Numbered from the stretch's first letter, positions 10,651 through 22,261 are shown. The stretch is 64,000 nt of DNA from Plazaster borealis (GCA_021014325.1 CM037476.1:16714827-16778826), one strand, 5' to 3'. Notes: generated by a model not told the origin, from the sequence alone. A program made the numbers and translations.

Positions 10651-11770
10651 TTACCTTATCGGCATTTTCTTGGGTTCTTCAATGCAAAGACTTATTACAT
10701 CTTACCTCTTTTCATTCTTTAAATCCAATCTTTGTTAGACATTTCTATAATGAGATTTATTGAAAAAGGCATATCCAAAGTTTTCCTGCGTACAATGTGT
10801 TGCTGGCTGTGATGGGGGTCCATTAGCCGTTTCGTAGGAGTACACCGTTTGGTTTTGGTGTATACAGACAAATTTTCCCAAACCAAATAGTGTCTCAAAA
10901 TGGCTTATGGAGTTTTGTAAACCCGGGGGTGGGGGTGGAGTGCACCCGAGGCGAAGCCAAAAGTTCCATTTGCCCCGAGGGTGCACAAAACACCAAGGAC
11001 GCCATCACAGCGTGCAACAATTGTTTTGTTATACCATGGTAATACATCGCAGGAGGAGGAAACAAACATTATCAAGTAATAAACCTTACGGGAAACTGAC
11101 TTGGGTTGTTCAACCTCAAATTATAAATTATATGTCTGTATTAATAATCTTGAAAATTGCATTTCGTTGTTATAGTTGAACAGCGTATATAGTTACAACC
11201 TCATACCCTGGCTATTTCTAATAACATTGTATACAAGGCGGTCGAAACTACAAACCGTGGACACGGTGGATCTAGGTAATGTGCCCCGTGGGGGTACATC
11301 GCTCATGTTCCCCGGAGCCATGTGCATGCGTCTTTGTAACACATCACGTGATTGGTTCCCGACCAATAACATTCACAATCTATTTACCGTGGTGTAACAA
11401 TCTAGAATGAATGTCATTGTATGGTCTCTGGTAATCGTGGAGCCAGTATGTGAAAAGTGGGCGTAGCTCATAATGGACATGACGTCATACCTACTATAGA
11501 GTAGGATATTTAGAGTTGAAAACCGATATTTTCACTGAAAACACGGGAGGATGGCAACTGTACTGTACCGGCATTATGAAATCGGTCCCTGAGTTCGAGG
11601 TCACGCGTGACGTCAGAGGTATTCATTTTCCCACCCACCCATTCGCAGAAGTTGCACACATTTTGATTTCTTCTTTTTCTTTCGAGTGGGGGAAAGATTT
11701 TTGCAGCGTAGGAGTTTTTAAAGTGAAATAAAATTCGCTTTCACATGAGTGCAAACCTGACCCAGAAACA
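10651..11770. other. No gene recognised
   Basis: Contains C/G-rich patches near 10920-10990 and CpG-containing sequence near 11260-11320. No supported exon. Confidence 0.45.
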
Positions 11771-11785
11771 GAATGTTTTATTGCG

Positions 11786-11846
11786 CGATTTGGACACGTT
11801 CAAGGATGCGCAATTGTTCGATTTGGACACGTTCAAGGATGCGCAA
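11786..11846 (+). repeat. Two-unit tandem duplication, 33-bp period
   Basis: CGATTTGGACACGTTCAAGG + ATGCGCAA occurs exactly at 11786-11813 and 11819-11846. Confidence 0.9.
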
Positions 11847-12244
11847 CCTCATTAAAGTTATACGGTACATGGAATGTGTTCCCCCCGTTCCACTGGGTCC
11901 TTAGATAATACATGAATAAACACAGAGTAAAGTAATTTGCATGTCAACAAGTTATCATCATCATCATTATCATCATTCAGCATTCTTCAGTCCATTTGTT
12001 TTCACCCTGGTTTTGCATTGTATGCTTTACATCTCATGATTTCTGACTGTCATTCCTGCACAGTTTTATACAAGGCCAACATTTTACAACTATAAGCGTA
12101 AATAATCCATTTTGTAAAAACATTTTGTTTTATCGAATCTCATTTTGTAAATATCAGGTCCCAATTTCACAGAGCTGTTTTTAAAGCAAGCCGCCAACAT
12201 TGGTCATTGTCAATGTCAAACACCTTTAGTCAATTATTTGCCAT

Positions 12245-12609
12245 TTAAAGGTATCGTACACGTTTGGTAATGACTCGAAAAAAATATTAGCATAAAAGCT
12301 AACTTGGTAACAAGCAACGGAGAGCTGTTGATAGTATAAAACATTGTAGGAAACGACTCCCTCTGAGGTAACGTAGTTTTTGAGAAAGAGGTAATTTCTC
12401 ACTAAAATAATAAAAACTTTTTTTATTCCTATCTGAAAGCACACAAATTTGTACAACAAGGGTGTGTCTTTTCTTTCATCATTTTCTTGCAACTTCGATG
12501 ACCAATTGAGCCCAAATTTACACAGGCTTGTTATTTTATGCATATGTTGGGATACACCAAACGAGAACACTGGTCTTTGACAATTACCAAACGTGTCCAG
12601 TGCCTTTAA
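12245..12609 (+). mobile_element. Family A MITE, copy A3
   Basis: TTAA at 12245-12248 and 12606-12609 flanks AAGGTATCGTACACGTTTGG...CAGTGCCT. A GGTCCCAATTTCACAGAGCT family I-like end lies just upstream at about 12159. Confidence 0.9.
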
Positions 12610-12813
12610 ATCACGCATGCGTGGTCTGTGGTTCACTCGAACGCGTTTAGTCGATTGATTCGTCAAATATGGCAACCCAACAAGGCGACGACGCATAGAA
12701 CGGAAAAAATGTATTGGCCCATACAAAAAATTAGTTGCATAATATAGTGCAATTATATTAATAATCGACAGTTTGTTTCGGCAAAAACCTACCATTTATC
12801 GTTAAAACAACTT

Positions 12814-12888
12814 GTTAGGTTTAACGTGAAGGAGAAACTTTTTCAATCACACAGATTGAAAAAGTTTCTCCTTCACGTTAAACCTAAC
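12814..12888. repeat. Perfect 35-bp inverted repeat with 5-nt loop
   Basis: The arms 12814-12848 and 12854-12888 are perfect reverse complements (beginning GTTAGGTTTAACGTGAAGGA) around the loop ACACA. The sequence would form a fully paired hairpin. It could be a very small foldback element, an inverted-duplication scar or, less likely, a small-RNA precursor; real miRNA hairpins usually have bulges. Confidence 0.9.
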
Positions 12889-12899
12889 CGCCATCTTGA

Positions 12900-13409
12900 C
12901 AAAGTAACGTAATTTCGTTCGTTGACTAGAGAAGCAGTGCTCCGGAGCTAGGTTGATCCAGTTGGACTAGCTAGTTCAGCACACAGCGTTCGGCTGACAT
13001 CTAGATCAACTATGGTGAGTTTAGACGACATTAGAAACCGAACCGAACTTGCTCATTTAGAACTTACCATTGACTCATTATGTTTTCAAACCATGTTCCA
13101 TACGGTCTAGTGTTGATTATTCTTACATCTGCTTCAAGGCAAAGAATTGTGAAGTGTTTGCAAACAAACCACATACCGCAATACTCATTTACACTAGTAA
13201 TTATGCTATCAATCGTACGCACGGTTTATTCTAGAAATGAAGATGACACTGGTATGGTTGAGGACAATAATGCTTTACGTACGGCTGAAGGTTGCTATAG
13301 AAATATAGCAATACGTAGAGCTCCGTTCCAAAACCCGGCACTTCCTGCCAACGCTCATAACTGGGTTTATTTGCTCATCAAATAGATGAGATTCAACTAA
13401 GATCTACCA
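12900..13409 (+). ncRNA. Possible spliced non-coding or 5'-UTR exons
   Basis: Three splice-like signals are arranged in order on the plus strand. A donor ATG|GTGAGTTTA lies at 13013/13014. An acceptor with pyrimidines, TTTATTCTAG, ends at 13230. A donor CCAT|GTAAGTAAT lies at 13409/13410. The 13231-13409 interval has stops in all three frames, so if real it is non-coding or 5' UTR. It would be oriented head-to-head with the minus-strand candidate gene only in a loose sense. This rests entirely on signal matching. Confidence 0.2.
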
Positions 13410-13492
13410 TGTAAGTAATTCCCAATGTGTATGAATGTTTCATAAATCACATGGCATTGGTACCAAGTATGATGATTTGGTTAAGCAATATT

Positions 13493-13525
13493 TGCTGTTT
13501 GAGCAGCTCTATGAAATTGGGCTCT
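13493..13525. repeat. Family I terminal fragment
   Basis: GAGCAGCTCTATGAAATTGG + GCTCT is the family I right end. No complete partner end was found. Confidence 0.45.
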
Positions 13526-13910
13526 GGTTTGGGGGTGTCATATAGTTATTACACTGCGTCACAATCGTACTGAATGCATTACTGATAATAGCCAATGTTT
13601 CATGGGCTTCCGTTTTAATGTTTATAACTCTTAATTTTCTTAATCAACCTTTTTGAAAGTTATTATTTTGTCCATCACCTTACTGTTAAAAAATGTATCC
13701 CCTTAATTGATTAGCATTATATAATATGTAAGTTATCCGATGGATTTTTTTACTGACTTGATGTAAATACAGACGCAATTCAATATTCTGTTTGTGGTGT
13801 CTTTTCAAGTTTGAAATACACCATTTTTTCTACCTATCTATATGTCAATTTAAGTCAATTGGTTGTAAAAGAATCCACCTGCTTCAATCTGAGGAGAAAA
13901 CTGCCATTAA

Positions 13911-14186
13911 TTAAAGAAACGGAAAAATACATTGTAAAAATCCCAGGGTGAGTTCATGCACATTAAAAATGTAGACCAGCTTCTTGGTCCCGTTTGGAAA
14001 CAATAACCCGTGTGGATCCGGCAAACTAATTTCTCCAATGGTACTTAATGAATTGATACCGATACCATGTTTTTCCTCGCACGTATAAGGATCATCAGAA
14101 AGTGGATCCTTCCCTAAAAATGTACCTTTCACCAGGCTGCCGTTCTCTTTGTCGTGTTCCGTATCATTCGATAGCAAGAATATTAA
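13911..14186 (-). CDS. Possible exon 3 of the same gene, with N-glycosylation sequons
   Basis: A minus-strand open frame of about 92 codons follows an in-phase CAG at 14187-14189 and ends with a stop at 13911. It contains three N-glycosylation sequons (NDT, NGS, NGT) and one central Cys, and it reads like a luminal or secreted domain (e.g. NSLSTIGEISLPDPHGLLF). The frame is also open upstream to about 14265, so another acceptor is possible. Joining it directly to exon 2 keeps frame (phase 0), but the acceptor is weak. I see no clear AATAAA downstream. The grouping is inference. Confidence 0.3.
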   Translation of the reverse strand, partial: LIFLLSNDTEHDKENGSLVKGTFLGKDPLSDDPYTCEEKHGIGINSLSTIGEISLPDPHGLLFPNGTKKLVYIFNVHELTLGFLQCIFPFL

Positions 14187-14504
14187 CTGATTGCCACGAT
14201 ACCAAAAGGGGTTCAGACTATATTTTTTTACTCTTCCTCGGTTGCAATAATTTGAACTGTTAATTTGAACGATTAATCAGAACAGTGCCTATATCGGTCT
14301 AACGGTAAAATCCAAATAATATTCCCTTACACCTGATGTAATTATTACCTTTACATTCACCCCTATCTCAATTGTGTTGCTTGTAATATTTCTACGCTAA
14401 TCACATTTGATGTCAAGTTTGAGAAATTATGTGACAAATTGGATCCGATCATATATGTTGTGCATTTCATACGCGAACTCGAAGCATACGTGTATAATAC
14501 ACGT

Positions 14505-14740
14505 ACACTCTAAAACATTTCCTGGTTAGAATTGACCCAGATTCCCGTGGGGTCTGACCCATTTCTGGGTCAGTGTGACCCGGAATGTGTGTCAAAATAA
14601 CCCAGAAATTGGTCAAGCTGACGCAGAATTCAAGTTAAATCCCTTTTATTTAACCACTTTCTGGCTCAGCATGACCCAGAAATGGGTCAGGCCCTCTTGG
14701 ACCCGGACTCCAGGTCAATATGACCCGGGAGTTTTTAGAG
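14505..14740. mobile_element. Family C element, copy C2
   Basis: ACACTCTAAAACATTTCC...GGGAGTTTTTAGAG ends. Holds exact GGTCAGTGTGACC (14568-14580) and GGTCAATATGACC (14713-14725). Confidence 0.85.
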
Positions 14741-14742
14741 GT

Positions 14743-14880
14743 TCGGGCCGCATCCGAATTGGCGACTACGGCTACGGCTGTTGCTAAGGGTGTTGCTAAG
14801 GACGTCCTGTTCTTCAACGCATGATGACGCGAAAATCTAGCCATAGCCGTAGCTGTAGCTGCCAATTCGGACACGGCCTA
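14743..14880. mobile_element. Family E palindromic element, copy E1
   Basis: GGGCCGCATCCGAATTGGCG pairs with GCCAATTCGGACACGGCC, with internal CTACGGCTACGGCTG inverted. It abuts copy C2. Confidence 0.8.
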
Positions 14881-15290
14881 ATTATAATTATAACATAAAT
14901 TGTTACCACCTGTTTCCTTCAAACAACTTTTCTATCAAATATTTGCCACAATAATCTCAAGACAGCTTCTTGTAAACTAAATGTCCCAAAATCTACCTCT
15001 TCTCATCGAATTCAAGACAATGCCGTACCGTACGACTACTTCCGGGGTCTTATATTATAGCGCATGCGTTGCGTATCTATCAATAAGGTACTCAAGGCGC
15101 GTACCATCCCTAACAAAATGTATCACTAGAACACTGCCTTGATATAAAGGCCATGAGAATAACTGTACACGTTCATAAAGAGCCTACCGCATCGCCAACC
15201 CAATAAAACTTAATAGGATTATGGTTTTGGTTTGAAATATTGTCCAGGATGGTGGCGACAGGAATCTTGAAATATGATATCGGGGTTCAC

Positions 15291-15379
15291 CTGATGCAGA
15301 AATGGAAACTGCTCGTTAAGATCAGATTTACATCCTAATTCATTTTCCTTCTTCTTGCTTCTTGTGGCTGTTATTTGGA
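15291..15379 (-). CDS. Candidate exon 2 of the same unrecognised protein
   Basis: The acceptor CTTACAAG and the donor CAG|GTGAAC (minus strand) bound 89 bp. Joined to exon 1 the split codon is GTC, and the frame reads QITATRSKKKENELGCKSDL and on to FLHQ. The segment is basic, hydrophilic and has one Cys, as expected just after a membrane anchor (a stem region). If the donor is not used the frame runs to a stop at 15219. The polypyrimidine tract is mediocre. No family is recognised. Confidence 0.4.
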
Positions 15380-15619
15380 CTTGTAAGGTCAGGGCGATCA
15401 ATACATGTTTTGTTTTTGTAAATTAAGATCTCTCAATATTGAGGAATCAGGAAAGTCTCCAGACGTAGTAGGAAGACTCACCGACCGTATAAGAAGGAAA
15501 TATACATCATGCTGACTAGAGGATGATAGCCTATGTCTTGTTTATAATGAGCGATATTGTACACAAGACTGTGTGTAGTATAGTACGGAACCCGTAAGAG
15601 GACAAGGTGTTTTTTAAGT

Positions 15620-15790
15620 ATTTCGGTCCCTCGAAATAACATTTCGTTCCCTCGAAATAATATTATTTTGGGTGAACGAACTAATATACTACTTATAATA
15701 TTCTATTTCGTTCACTCGAAATAACATTTCGCGAAGACTGGAATGACTAAATATTTCGATGAAGCGAAATAATATTTCGGGGGAACGAAA
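15620..15790. repeat. Cluster of TCGAAATAA repeats in both orientations
   Basis: At least six TTTCGNNCCTCGAAATAA or reverse-type words (e.g. CTCGAAATAACATTTCG, GCGAAATAATATTTCG) lie within 170 bp. Confidence 0.75.
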
Positions 15791-16293
15791 AACTCTTTTG
15801 GGAGGAGTATTGTATCTGAAAACTGCCGGATGTGGTCTCGACGTTTCGAACAGTATACTCTGCTCGTCTTCAGGAGAATGCTTCAAAATTAATTTAAGAT
15901 TTCATATGAACTACCACAGAACTAGTTGCGTGTTCACAGAATGCACTTTTGTGATGTCATGAGTAATGTAATTACAGAAGACAGCTGTTTGTTCTAATCA
16001 TGTTATAGCATTACTAGTTTTTTGTTTGTTCTACTAAACAATAAATGTAAACCTCAGATTGAGGTACCGGCAACTTTATACTGCAAGGTAAATCACCGTA
16101 AAAATACGCGTTTTTATTTTGTTACAGAAAATAAATTCCACGAAAACGTTCAGCAGCTACGGCATCGAGAAAGTTTAAAAAACCAATTGCGTATTTTCGG
16201 CTTGAATCGGCGTCAATAACTGTTGGAAGTTACGCCAAAGAGCGCCAGGAAGTTCATTCCTACTGCCGAGGGAATACCGGAACGTACTTTTGT

Positions 16294-16438
16294 ATAGACT
16301 GTGCAAGTCTCGTGCGTATTCGAACATTAGGACCCGTTAAAGCGCGTGAGTTTGTTTCCTTCACGCGTTAAAGCAATGTGCGTGGGACCATAGTGGTCCC
16401 AAAAATGTTCGAATACGCGCGAGACTTGCACGGTCTAT
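16294..16438. mobile_element. Family P MITE, copy P1 (145 bp)
   Basis: ATAGACTGTGCAAGTCTCG...TATTCGAACATT and its near-exact reverse complement bound a GGGACCATAGTGGTCCC core. Confidence 0.85.
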
Positions 16439-16603
16439 TAGAACATGCAAAACAAAATATAGGAGATACAATATCCTGTCTCAAGAAAGGGCAAACTGTC
16501 GAGAGGGCAGCTTAACCGGCCAAACCGGAATGAAGAAAATATTTGTGTCAATATTGAAAAAGATTGACAGATGAAATTTAACACCACCGAAAAAATTACT
16601 CAC

Positions 16604-16679
16604 CTGATGCAATTCCGATGAACAATATCGCCGTGCAAATACCACGAAGTGCCAATATCTTCCACTGTGGCAACGTCAT
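16604..16679 (-). CDS. Candidate exon 1 of an unrecognised signal-anchored protein
   Basis: On the minus strand an ATG in context GCAGCAATGA opens MTLPQWKILALRGICTAILF followed by IGIAS, then reaches an excellent donor, G|GTGAGTAAT. This encodes a short polar N-terminus with two basic residues and a hydrophobic core, typical of a signal peptide or of the type II anchor of a Golgi or ER protein. The exon is 76 bp and ends in phase 1. The best following exon (15291-15379) starts in the matching phase, which would be a coincidence one time in three. I do not recognise the protein. It could instead be a chance open frame, since the exon is short. Confidence 0.5.
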
Positions 16680-18443
16680 TGCTGCCCGTTTCAGAAAATA
16701 AACCAACAAAATTGAAAGTTTCCCTCCGTCTGTTGTATCCTTCTTTGGTGTCTGTCACTGCCAGTACCGCTAAACCCCCAAGAGTTCAAGAGTTTCACTG
16801 GCGTAGAGGTTACAGATAGATCGGTTTTTTATTCACCTAAAAGTATGTTAGTTCCTCTTTAGCAAGTTGCTGGCGATTACCGCAGTGCACCGAGTGTAAC
16901 AGGTTCTGGTCAGCGCAGCCTGCCCCATACGGACTTAATGCTACTCGGCAACATCGATCCGGAGTATCCGATGATGAAGATGCTCCAACAAGTCCACAGA
17001 TACGTCCAGACCATTTAAAATGCGCTCAAGTGGATGTTAAGGCCCGCCTTAAACGCCGCTGGGGAGAACACCCTGGAGAGAGAACTAAAATCGAACTGCC
17101 CGATCGCTGTTGATTAGAACCAAATTCCCCCTTAACCGTCCTGTCGTTAAAATCTATCTCCCTATAGGCAGCGTTATTTCCAGTATTTGTGTGTGTGTGT
17201 GTTATCTGCAACATCCAAGAAACTTTAGATGTAGGATGTACCGTTGCCGAGTTGTTTACGATTCTAGATCGTTTTATCTTTTGAAAAGAGGCTGTACAGC
17301 TAATAGTAGTCGCGGAGCGAGAAATATGACGGGTGTGCCCAATCGTGCAACATAACCATTATAACGCTGTGTAATGGTATCTCGACATATTCTGTTCCAA
17401 TTCTAATATGAATCGATGACTCTTTCAACCGGCAGTCCGGAACACGTTTCTTTAAACTGTCAATGCAGTAAACATCCGCAATCCCGAATCAGTCCACAGT
17501 TGACCTGAAATGACGGTCTTATTAAGTACTGCCAAAAATAATTATTACACTCCCAAAATCATAGCCCAACTCCATCTGTGGCTACGTCACAATGTAGGCT
17601 CCAACGGATCCAGCAGCAAGAGTTCAGCGCAATCGCTTTATATAAAAAATAAAACTACCGCCGTACAACTTCTCTTTGAGTTCCCGTGATATATTCTCCA
17701 TCCACAGATGGGTGGTCGTTCCCGCGTCTGTTGTTCTAAGAAGCTGACGAGGAAAATGAAATTAAGCGTCAGCGGTTTTGTTGGAGATTAAACCGAGATG
17801 ACTCTGGTGATGCGACTGATGCTGTGCTCCATTGCGCAGTGGTGTGCTTGATGAGCCGTGGCTGATGGCGAGCGATGCGGGAGACAAGAGTTTTACAAAC
17901 TCACGGGAAATAGCGACCACCTGTTTCTAATCCTCGCCACTGAGGGCGCTGTAAGCAAACCAGTGGTCAAATTCACTCTTTTGCGTAATCGTCATTGTTG
18001 TTGATGTTGTTGTTGTTGTTTTATTCCATAAATGTCGAAAAAGATATCTTGTTTTGCGACGATTTGTAACTAGGGCAAAACTCGAAGATGTTTCACCTGT
18101 TTATTGTTTATTTATAAATCATAAATTTCCACTGAAAACCAAGATTGTGTATCCATTTACTGGATGGAGATGACGTATCAGCACGACAAAAAAGTTAAAA
18201 GTATATTTTGGTAATAAATTATTAGTTTAACTGAATTAATATGTTATACTTCTTTATGGTTGACCGTTTTAACAGTTAATGTCTTATTTGCAATGCAGGG
18301 AATTCTTTGTTCTACTTAATTTTAGATGATGTTTATGGCTTGATTAATTTATTTGAATCAATAAAGACAGTATTAAATTACACAATACACATTATTATAA
18401 CAAACATAGACAATTTCAACCTAGAAATAATCATAAGAGCCCA
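16680..18443. other. Region upstream of the minus-strand candidate gene; no other gene recognised
   Basis: May include its promoter. Contains a short (GT)n at 17188-17201 and a (TTG)n patch near 17998-18020. Confidence 0.4.
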
Positions 18444-19162
18444 ATAGACTGTGGAAGTCTCGCGCGGATTCGAACTTCCGGGACCAGTGTGGTCCCAGCC
18501 ATAATATGGCTGGGACCACACTGAGTTTTACGTGGGCGAGATTTTGTTGCGTCAATTAGTTCAGTTCATCGTAGTTTATGGCTATATACAAATTATATAT
18601 GATGTTTGGAATGTAATACTTAGTGATAACAAAATAATATGAAAGTGAAATCAATTCAACAATATTACGAAGAAAACTCAAGAATTACACTTGACCTCAG
18701 CTTCCGGTTACTGCAAAAAAATTAGAATTTGTGCCCATAACAAAACTTATGTAAAAGCTTGTTTTTGATGCGTGAAAAGCCTTTTCATTGAAGTCTTTGG
18801 TCGTTGAGGCGTCAGCCTCCTATGAAAACTGCGTCATGCGTTAATTTCACGCCCGTGCTTTTAGTACTTGCACATTATTCCGGCGTGGATTTACAAAAAT
18901 GATTTCTAAAAAGTTAAGATCAAATAAGCATCTTTGTCCCTGAGTTTTAATTTTATTTCAAAAATAATTAACAACTTATTTGTGTATTTATTAGGAGCCT
19001 ATACAAGCTAAAACTGATTTTATAAAAATTGTAATGATTATTTTTGTTGTTCAATTTTTTTCTTTGATATTATTTAAAATAAAGATTTGATTTCAGAAAT
19101 AAATATATTCTTCGTTTAACGTGTTTTCTCTTTCCGGTACGCACGAGACTTGCACAGTTTAT
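18444..19162. mobile_element. Family P long copy, P2 (719 bp)
   Basis: Ends ATAGACTGTGGAAGTCTCGC and GCACGAGACTTGCACAGTTT + AT match P1 ends. A perfect 17-bp-arm hairpin, AGTGTGGTCCCAGCCAT with loop AAT, lies at 18486-18522. No transposase frame. Confidence 0.7.
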
Positions 19163-19275
19163 ATTTGTATAGGTTTTTTCCGTTGGGAACCTTACAACAA
19201 TGACATACACATCGCATGAAACATATATAAAAAAGTTACTACAAAAGCTATGAAAAAGTTGTTAATTTAAAACAA

Positions 19276-19297
19276 AAACCACACACACACACACACA
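19276..19297. repeat. (AC)n microsatellite
   Basis: About 11 AC units. Confidence 0.95.
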
Positions 19298-19622
19298 AAA
19301 TAAGCAACAAAAAAACAACGTGGAAGCGAACAAAAACACAAAAGGAAGACAATGTTGTAAATGTAATAACAGCATAAAGTGGACACTTTGTTCGACTGTT
19401 TCTGCGATTTAAATTGACATTTTGACGCTGTGTATATTCACGGAATCTTGAGCAAACATGTCTCCATTTATTGATCATGTAACATAACGCGTCATGTTAA
19501 GTACATTACTATAGATCGTCAAACATGAAGGGCCATTAGGGACTACATTACGGTGCGTGTTTAGTGGTATCTCCGTTTTAGCCTGTGCATGGCAGCGCAA
19601 CATGGCACTCTACGGTATTACA

Positions 19623-19955
19623 TTAAAGGCACTGTACACGTTTGGAAATTGTCAAAGACCAGTGTTCTCACTTGGTGTATCCCAACATATGCATAAAATA
19701 ACAAGCCTGTGAAAAATTGGGCTCAATTGGTCATCAAAGTTGCAAGAAAATGATGAAAAAAAAAACACCCTTGTTGTGTGCTTTCAGATACAGGAATACA
19801 AACTTCTTGCAAGAAGTTTTTATTATTTTAGTGAGAAATTACCTCTTTCTCAAAAACTACGTTACTTCAGAGGGAGTCGTTTCCTACAATGTTTTATACT
19901 ATCAACAGCTCTCCGTTGCTTGTTACCAAGTAAGTGTTTATGCTAATATTTGTTT
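19623..19955 (-). mobile_element. Family A MITE, copy A4 (one end missing)
   Basis: Begins TTAAAGGCACTGTACACG and runs in reverse orientation to A1. Homology stops near 19955, without the second terminal repeat. Confidence 0.85.
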
Positions 19956-20518
19956 TGTTATGGTAGTAAAAAAACCGTTATACAAACGACTCCGTAGTAT
20001 GACGTCATTCTAACCAAAAATGTGTTTAAACAACGGTTGTTCATTTGGAGTAGCCAAAAGTCGCATAATTTATTTTATTTAAAAAAATCGTTTCGTTTGT
20101 TTTTTAATGCAGACATTTATAAGATTCCCTCCTGCTTACAGGGGTAATTTCTTTCACTTCCAAATATGTGAACCAAAAACTTAGGCTCTATGTGCTTTAG
20201 CACTTCAGCTGTTACAAAAGGAAGCCTAAAGGTTTATACATAATACTCTTGGACAATGCACAGACCAAATGTTGGTCTATGAGCCGTGAGCCATTACATT
20301 GGACGTCATAGTAATGTTACACAATGAGCCTTGAAACATTATGGAGTACATTTTTAACACAATAGTTCCCAGTGTGACGACATTGTTGTGAACAACTTGT
20401 ATTACATTAATGTTAAATAGCCTGGCGTTATGAACTGTGTGTTAGATTATGTTTTTGCAAAGAACGAAAAATGTATTGTAACGTATTTGGGTGATTTTAT
20501 AGCATCGTCTTTTCAACA
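19956..20518. other. No gene recognised
   Basis: Nothing identified. Confidence 0.5.
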
Positions 20519-20877
20519 TTAAAGGGTGTTTGTAACATTGGTAAGAGTAAAGATATAAATGTTATTGTTCACAGATTCATACATAACCTACGTGGTATAA
20601 AGATGGTTATTGTAGGAAACTCCCTTTGAAATATATTTGCTTTAAATGCTATAGTTTTTGAGAAATGAGTAACACAATTAGTTTTGATCTCATGAGTCAA
20701 AAACTCGATGTTTGTAAACAGTGAAAACACTTAAGGTTTTTCCCCAATTTTTTGTTGGTGATTTGCAATGACCGATTGAGCTTAAACTTTCACAGGTTTG
20801 TTGTTGCATGTATATGTTGGGATACACCAAGTGAGGATATTGGTCTTTGACATTTACTAAAAGTATAAACTGCCTTT
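20519..20877. mobile_element. Diverged family A copy
   Basis: TTAAAGGGTGTTTGTAACAT start. Contains ATATGTTGGGATACACCAAG and an AAGTATAAACTGCCTTT end. Confidence 0.7.
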
Positions 20878-21352
20878 GAGTGATAGTCTAAAGATATGGG
20901 CCTATTTATTTGATATCATTTCTCGGGAGCATTGTTAACGACAAGTTAAATTGATAGTTAAAAAGGATATAGCAATTTAAAGAACATTTTAATAGACAGT
21001 TTAATTACATACTACAGTACAAGAGAAGAAGTCATTAACCTGGTGGAGTTCGAGGAAACTCCCAGTAGATTGTAGTCCTCTGTAGTTGCTTCTAGAGTAA
21101 AGAACCATAACCAATAATACTACAATATAACTACGTCTAAATACAAAGTACAGTATTTATAATTATATTAAGAGGCCTCACTGATTAGAAAGTTCATAAC
21201 TGACCCAATCCTCCAGAAAGAAATTCGTCTAGAAAAATATCAAAGTCGTGGAAATAGCGTTTGAAAACGTCCAAAATTCCAATTGCTCTCTCTCGCCGCA
21301 CTCACAAACAAAGACCGTATTTTTGGTATTTTCACACGAAAAGGGAAAACCT
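20878..21352. other. No gene recognised
   Basis: AT-rich; nothing identified. Confidence 0.5.
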
Positions 21353-21730
21353 CACTCTAAAATCATCCGGATAAGAATTGACCCAGATCCGGGTCTGTAT
21401 AACCTGGAATCTGTTTGTTGTTTTTTAAATTTGTTTTATAATTATATTCAAAATTTATATTGCGCCCATACAAATGATCAAAGGCGCATAACACATGTTT
21501 AAAATGCACCGAATGGAAGAGAAAGATAAAGAAAAAGACTGGTGACCAGGTCAGTGCCCAAACCACAATATGGGGATACGTCTGTCCCGCCAACAGAGAA
21601 CTAAAAGTTACTAACTACCTTCTGGGTCAGGTTGACCCTGAAATGGGTCACCCCCCCCCTCGGGACCTGGGACCTCGGACACGTGACCCGAGAATCCGGG
21701 TCAGTTCTGACCCGGAAGTGTTTAGAGTGC
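21353..21730. mobile_element. Family C element, copy C3, split by a retroposon fragment
   Basis: CACTCTAAAATCATCCGG...GTGTTTAGAGTG ends. An exact GGTCAGGTTGACC lies at 21625-21637. About 21425-21600 is foreign, beginning with an AT-rich tail and a GCGCCCATACAAATGATC motif like a reversed LINE/SINE 3' end. Confidence 0.7.
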
Positions 21731-22260
21731 AATTTCAACAACATGTCACAGGTTGGTCGGATTATGTTCAAGCAAACTAGAGGATGGGAATTGATTTACT
21801 CTACCAAAAACCCATTAATAATATTTCAGTAATGTTAACGTAGACTATTATGCAATGAGCATGCTAAATATACTGTTCGTCCCATACTGACTTAAAATCA
21901 ATTGGTGCCTCTTGCTTAGCATAGCAACGCTGCTACGAAGTGAATTCCTAACCCGATGCAAAAACAACTTCTTCTTATTATTATTATGTATTTATTTATT
22001 TATAGTTTTCTTTAATCTGGGGAAAAATTCAGTTCAAACCGAAGCCAATAAACTCCAAGTGTCACCGCATGCTTCGCTGAAGCTGAAAACCATAATATAC
22101 CAGTGCCATCTGGTGATGCTTTTTTTCCCTAGTTTTAAAATTCCCGATTGTCGTGGTTTATCCTTGATGAACACTTCGCCAATTTTAAAGTAACAATAAA
22201 GTTTGATGCATATTTCTGAATGTCGTGTGCTCCTTTGCAAAGCTTGAACAAGTAAAATGT
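21731..22260. other. No gene recognised
   Basis: Nothing identified. Confidence 0.45.
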
Positions 22261-22261
22261 T

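Noticed and set aside
13080..13385. Plus-strand 101-codon frame
   Set aside because: It crosses a good acceptor at 13230 and has no known domain. The splice signals argue against reading it through.
14650..14874. Minus-strand open frame rich in Ala and Thr
   Set aside because: Lies entirely in families C and E repeats.
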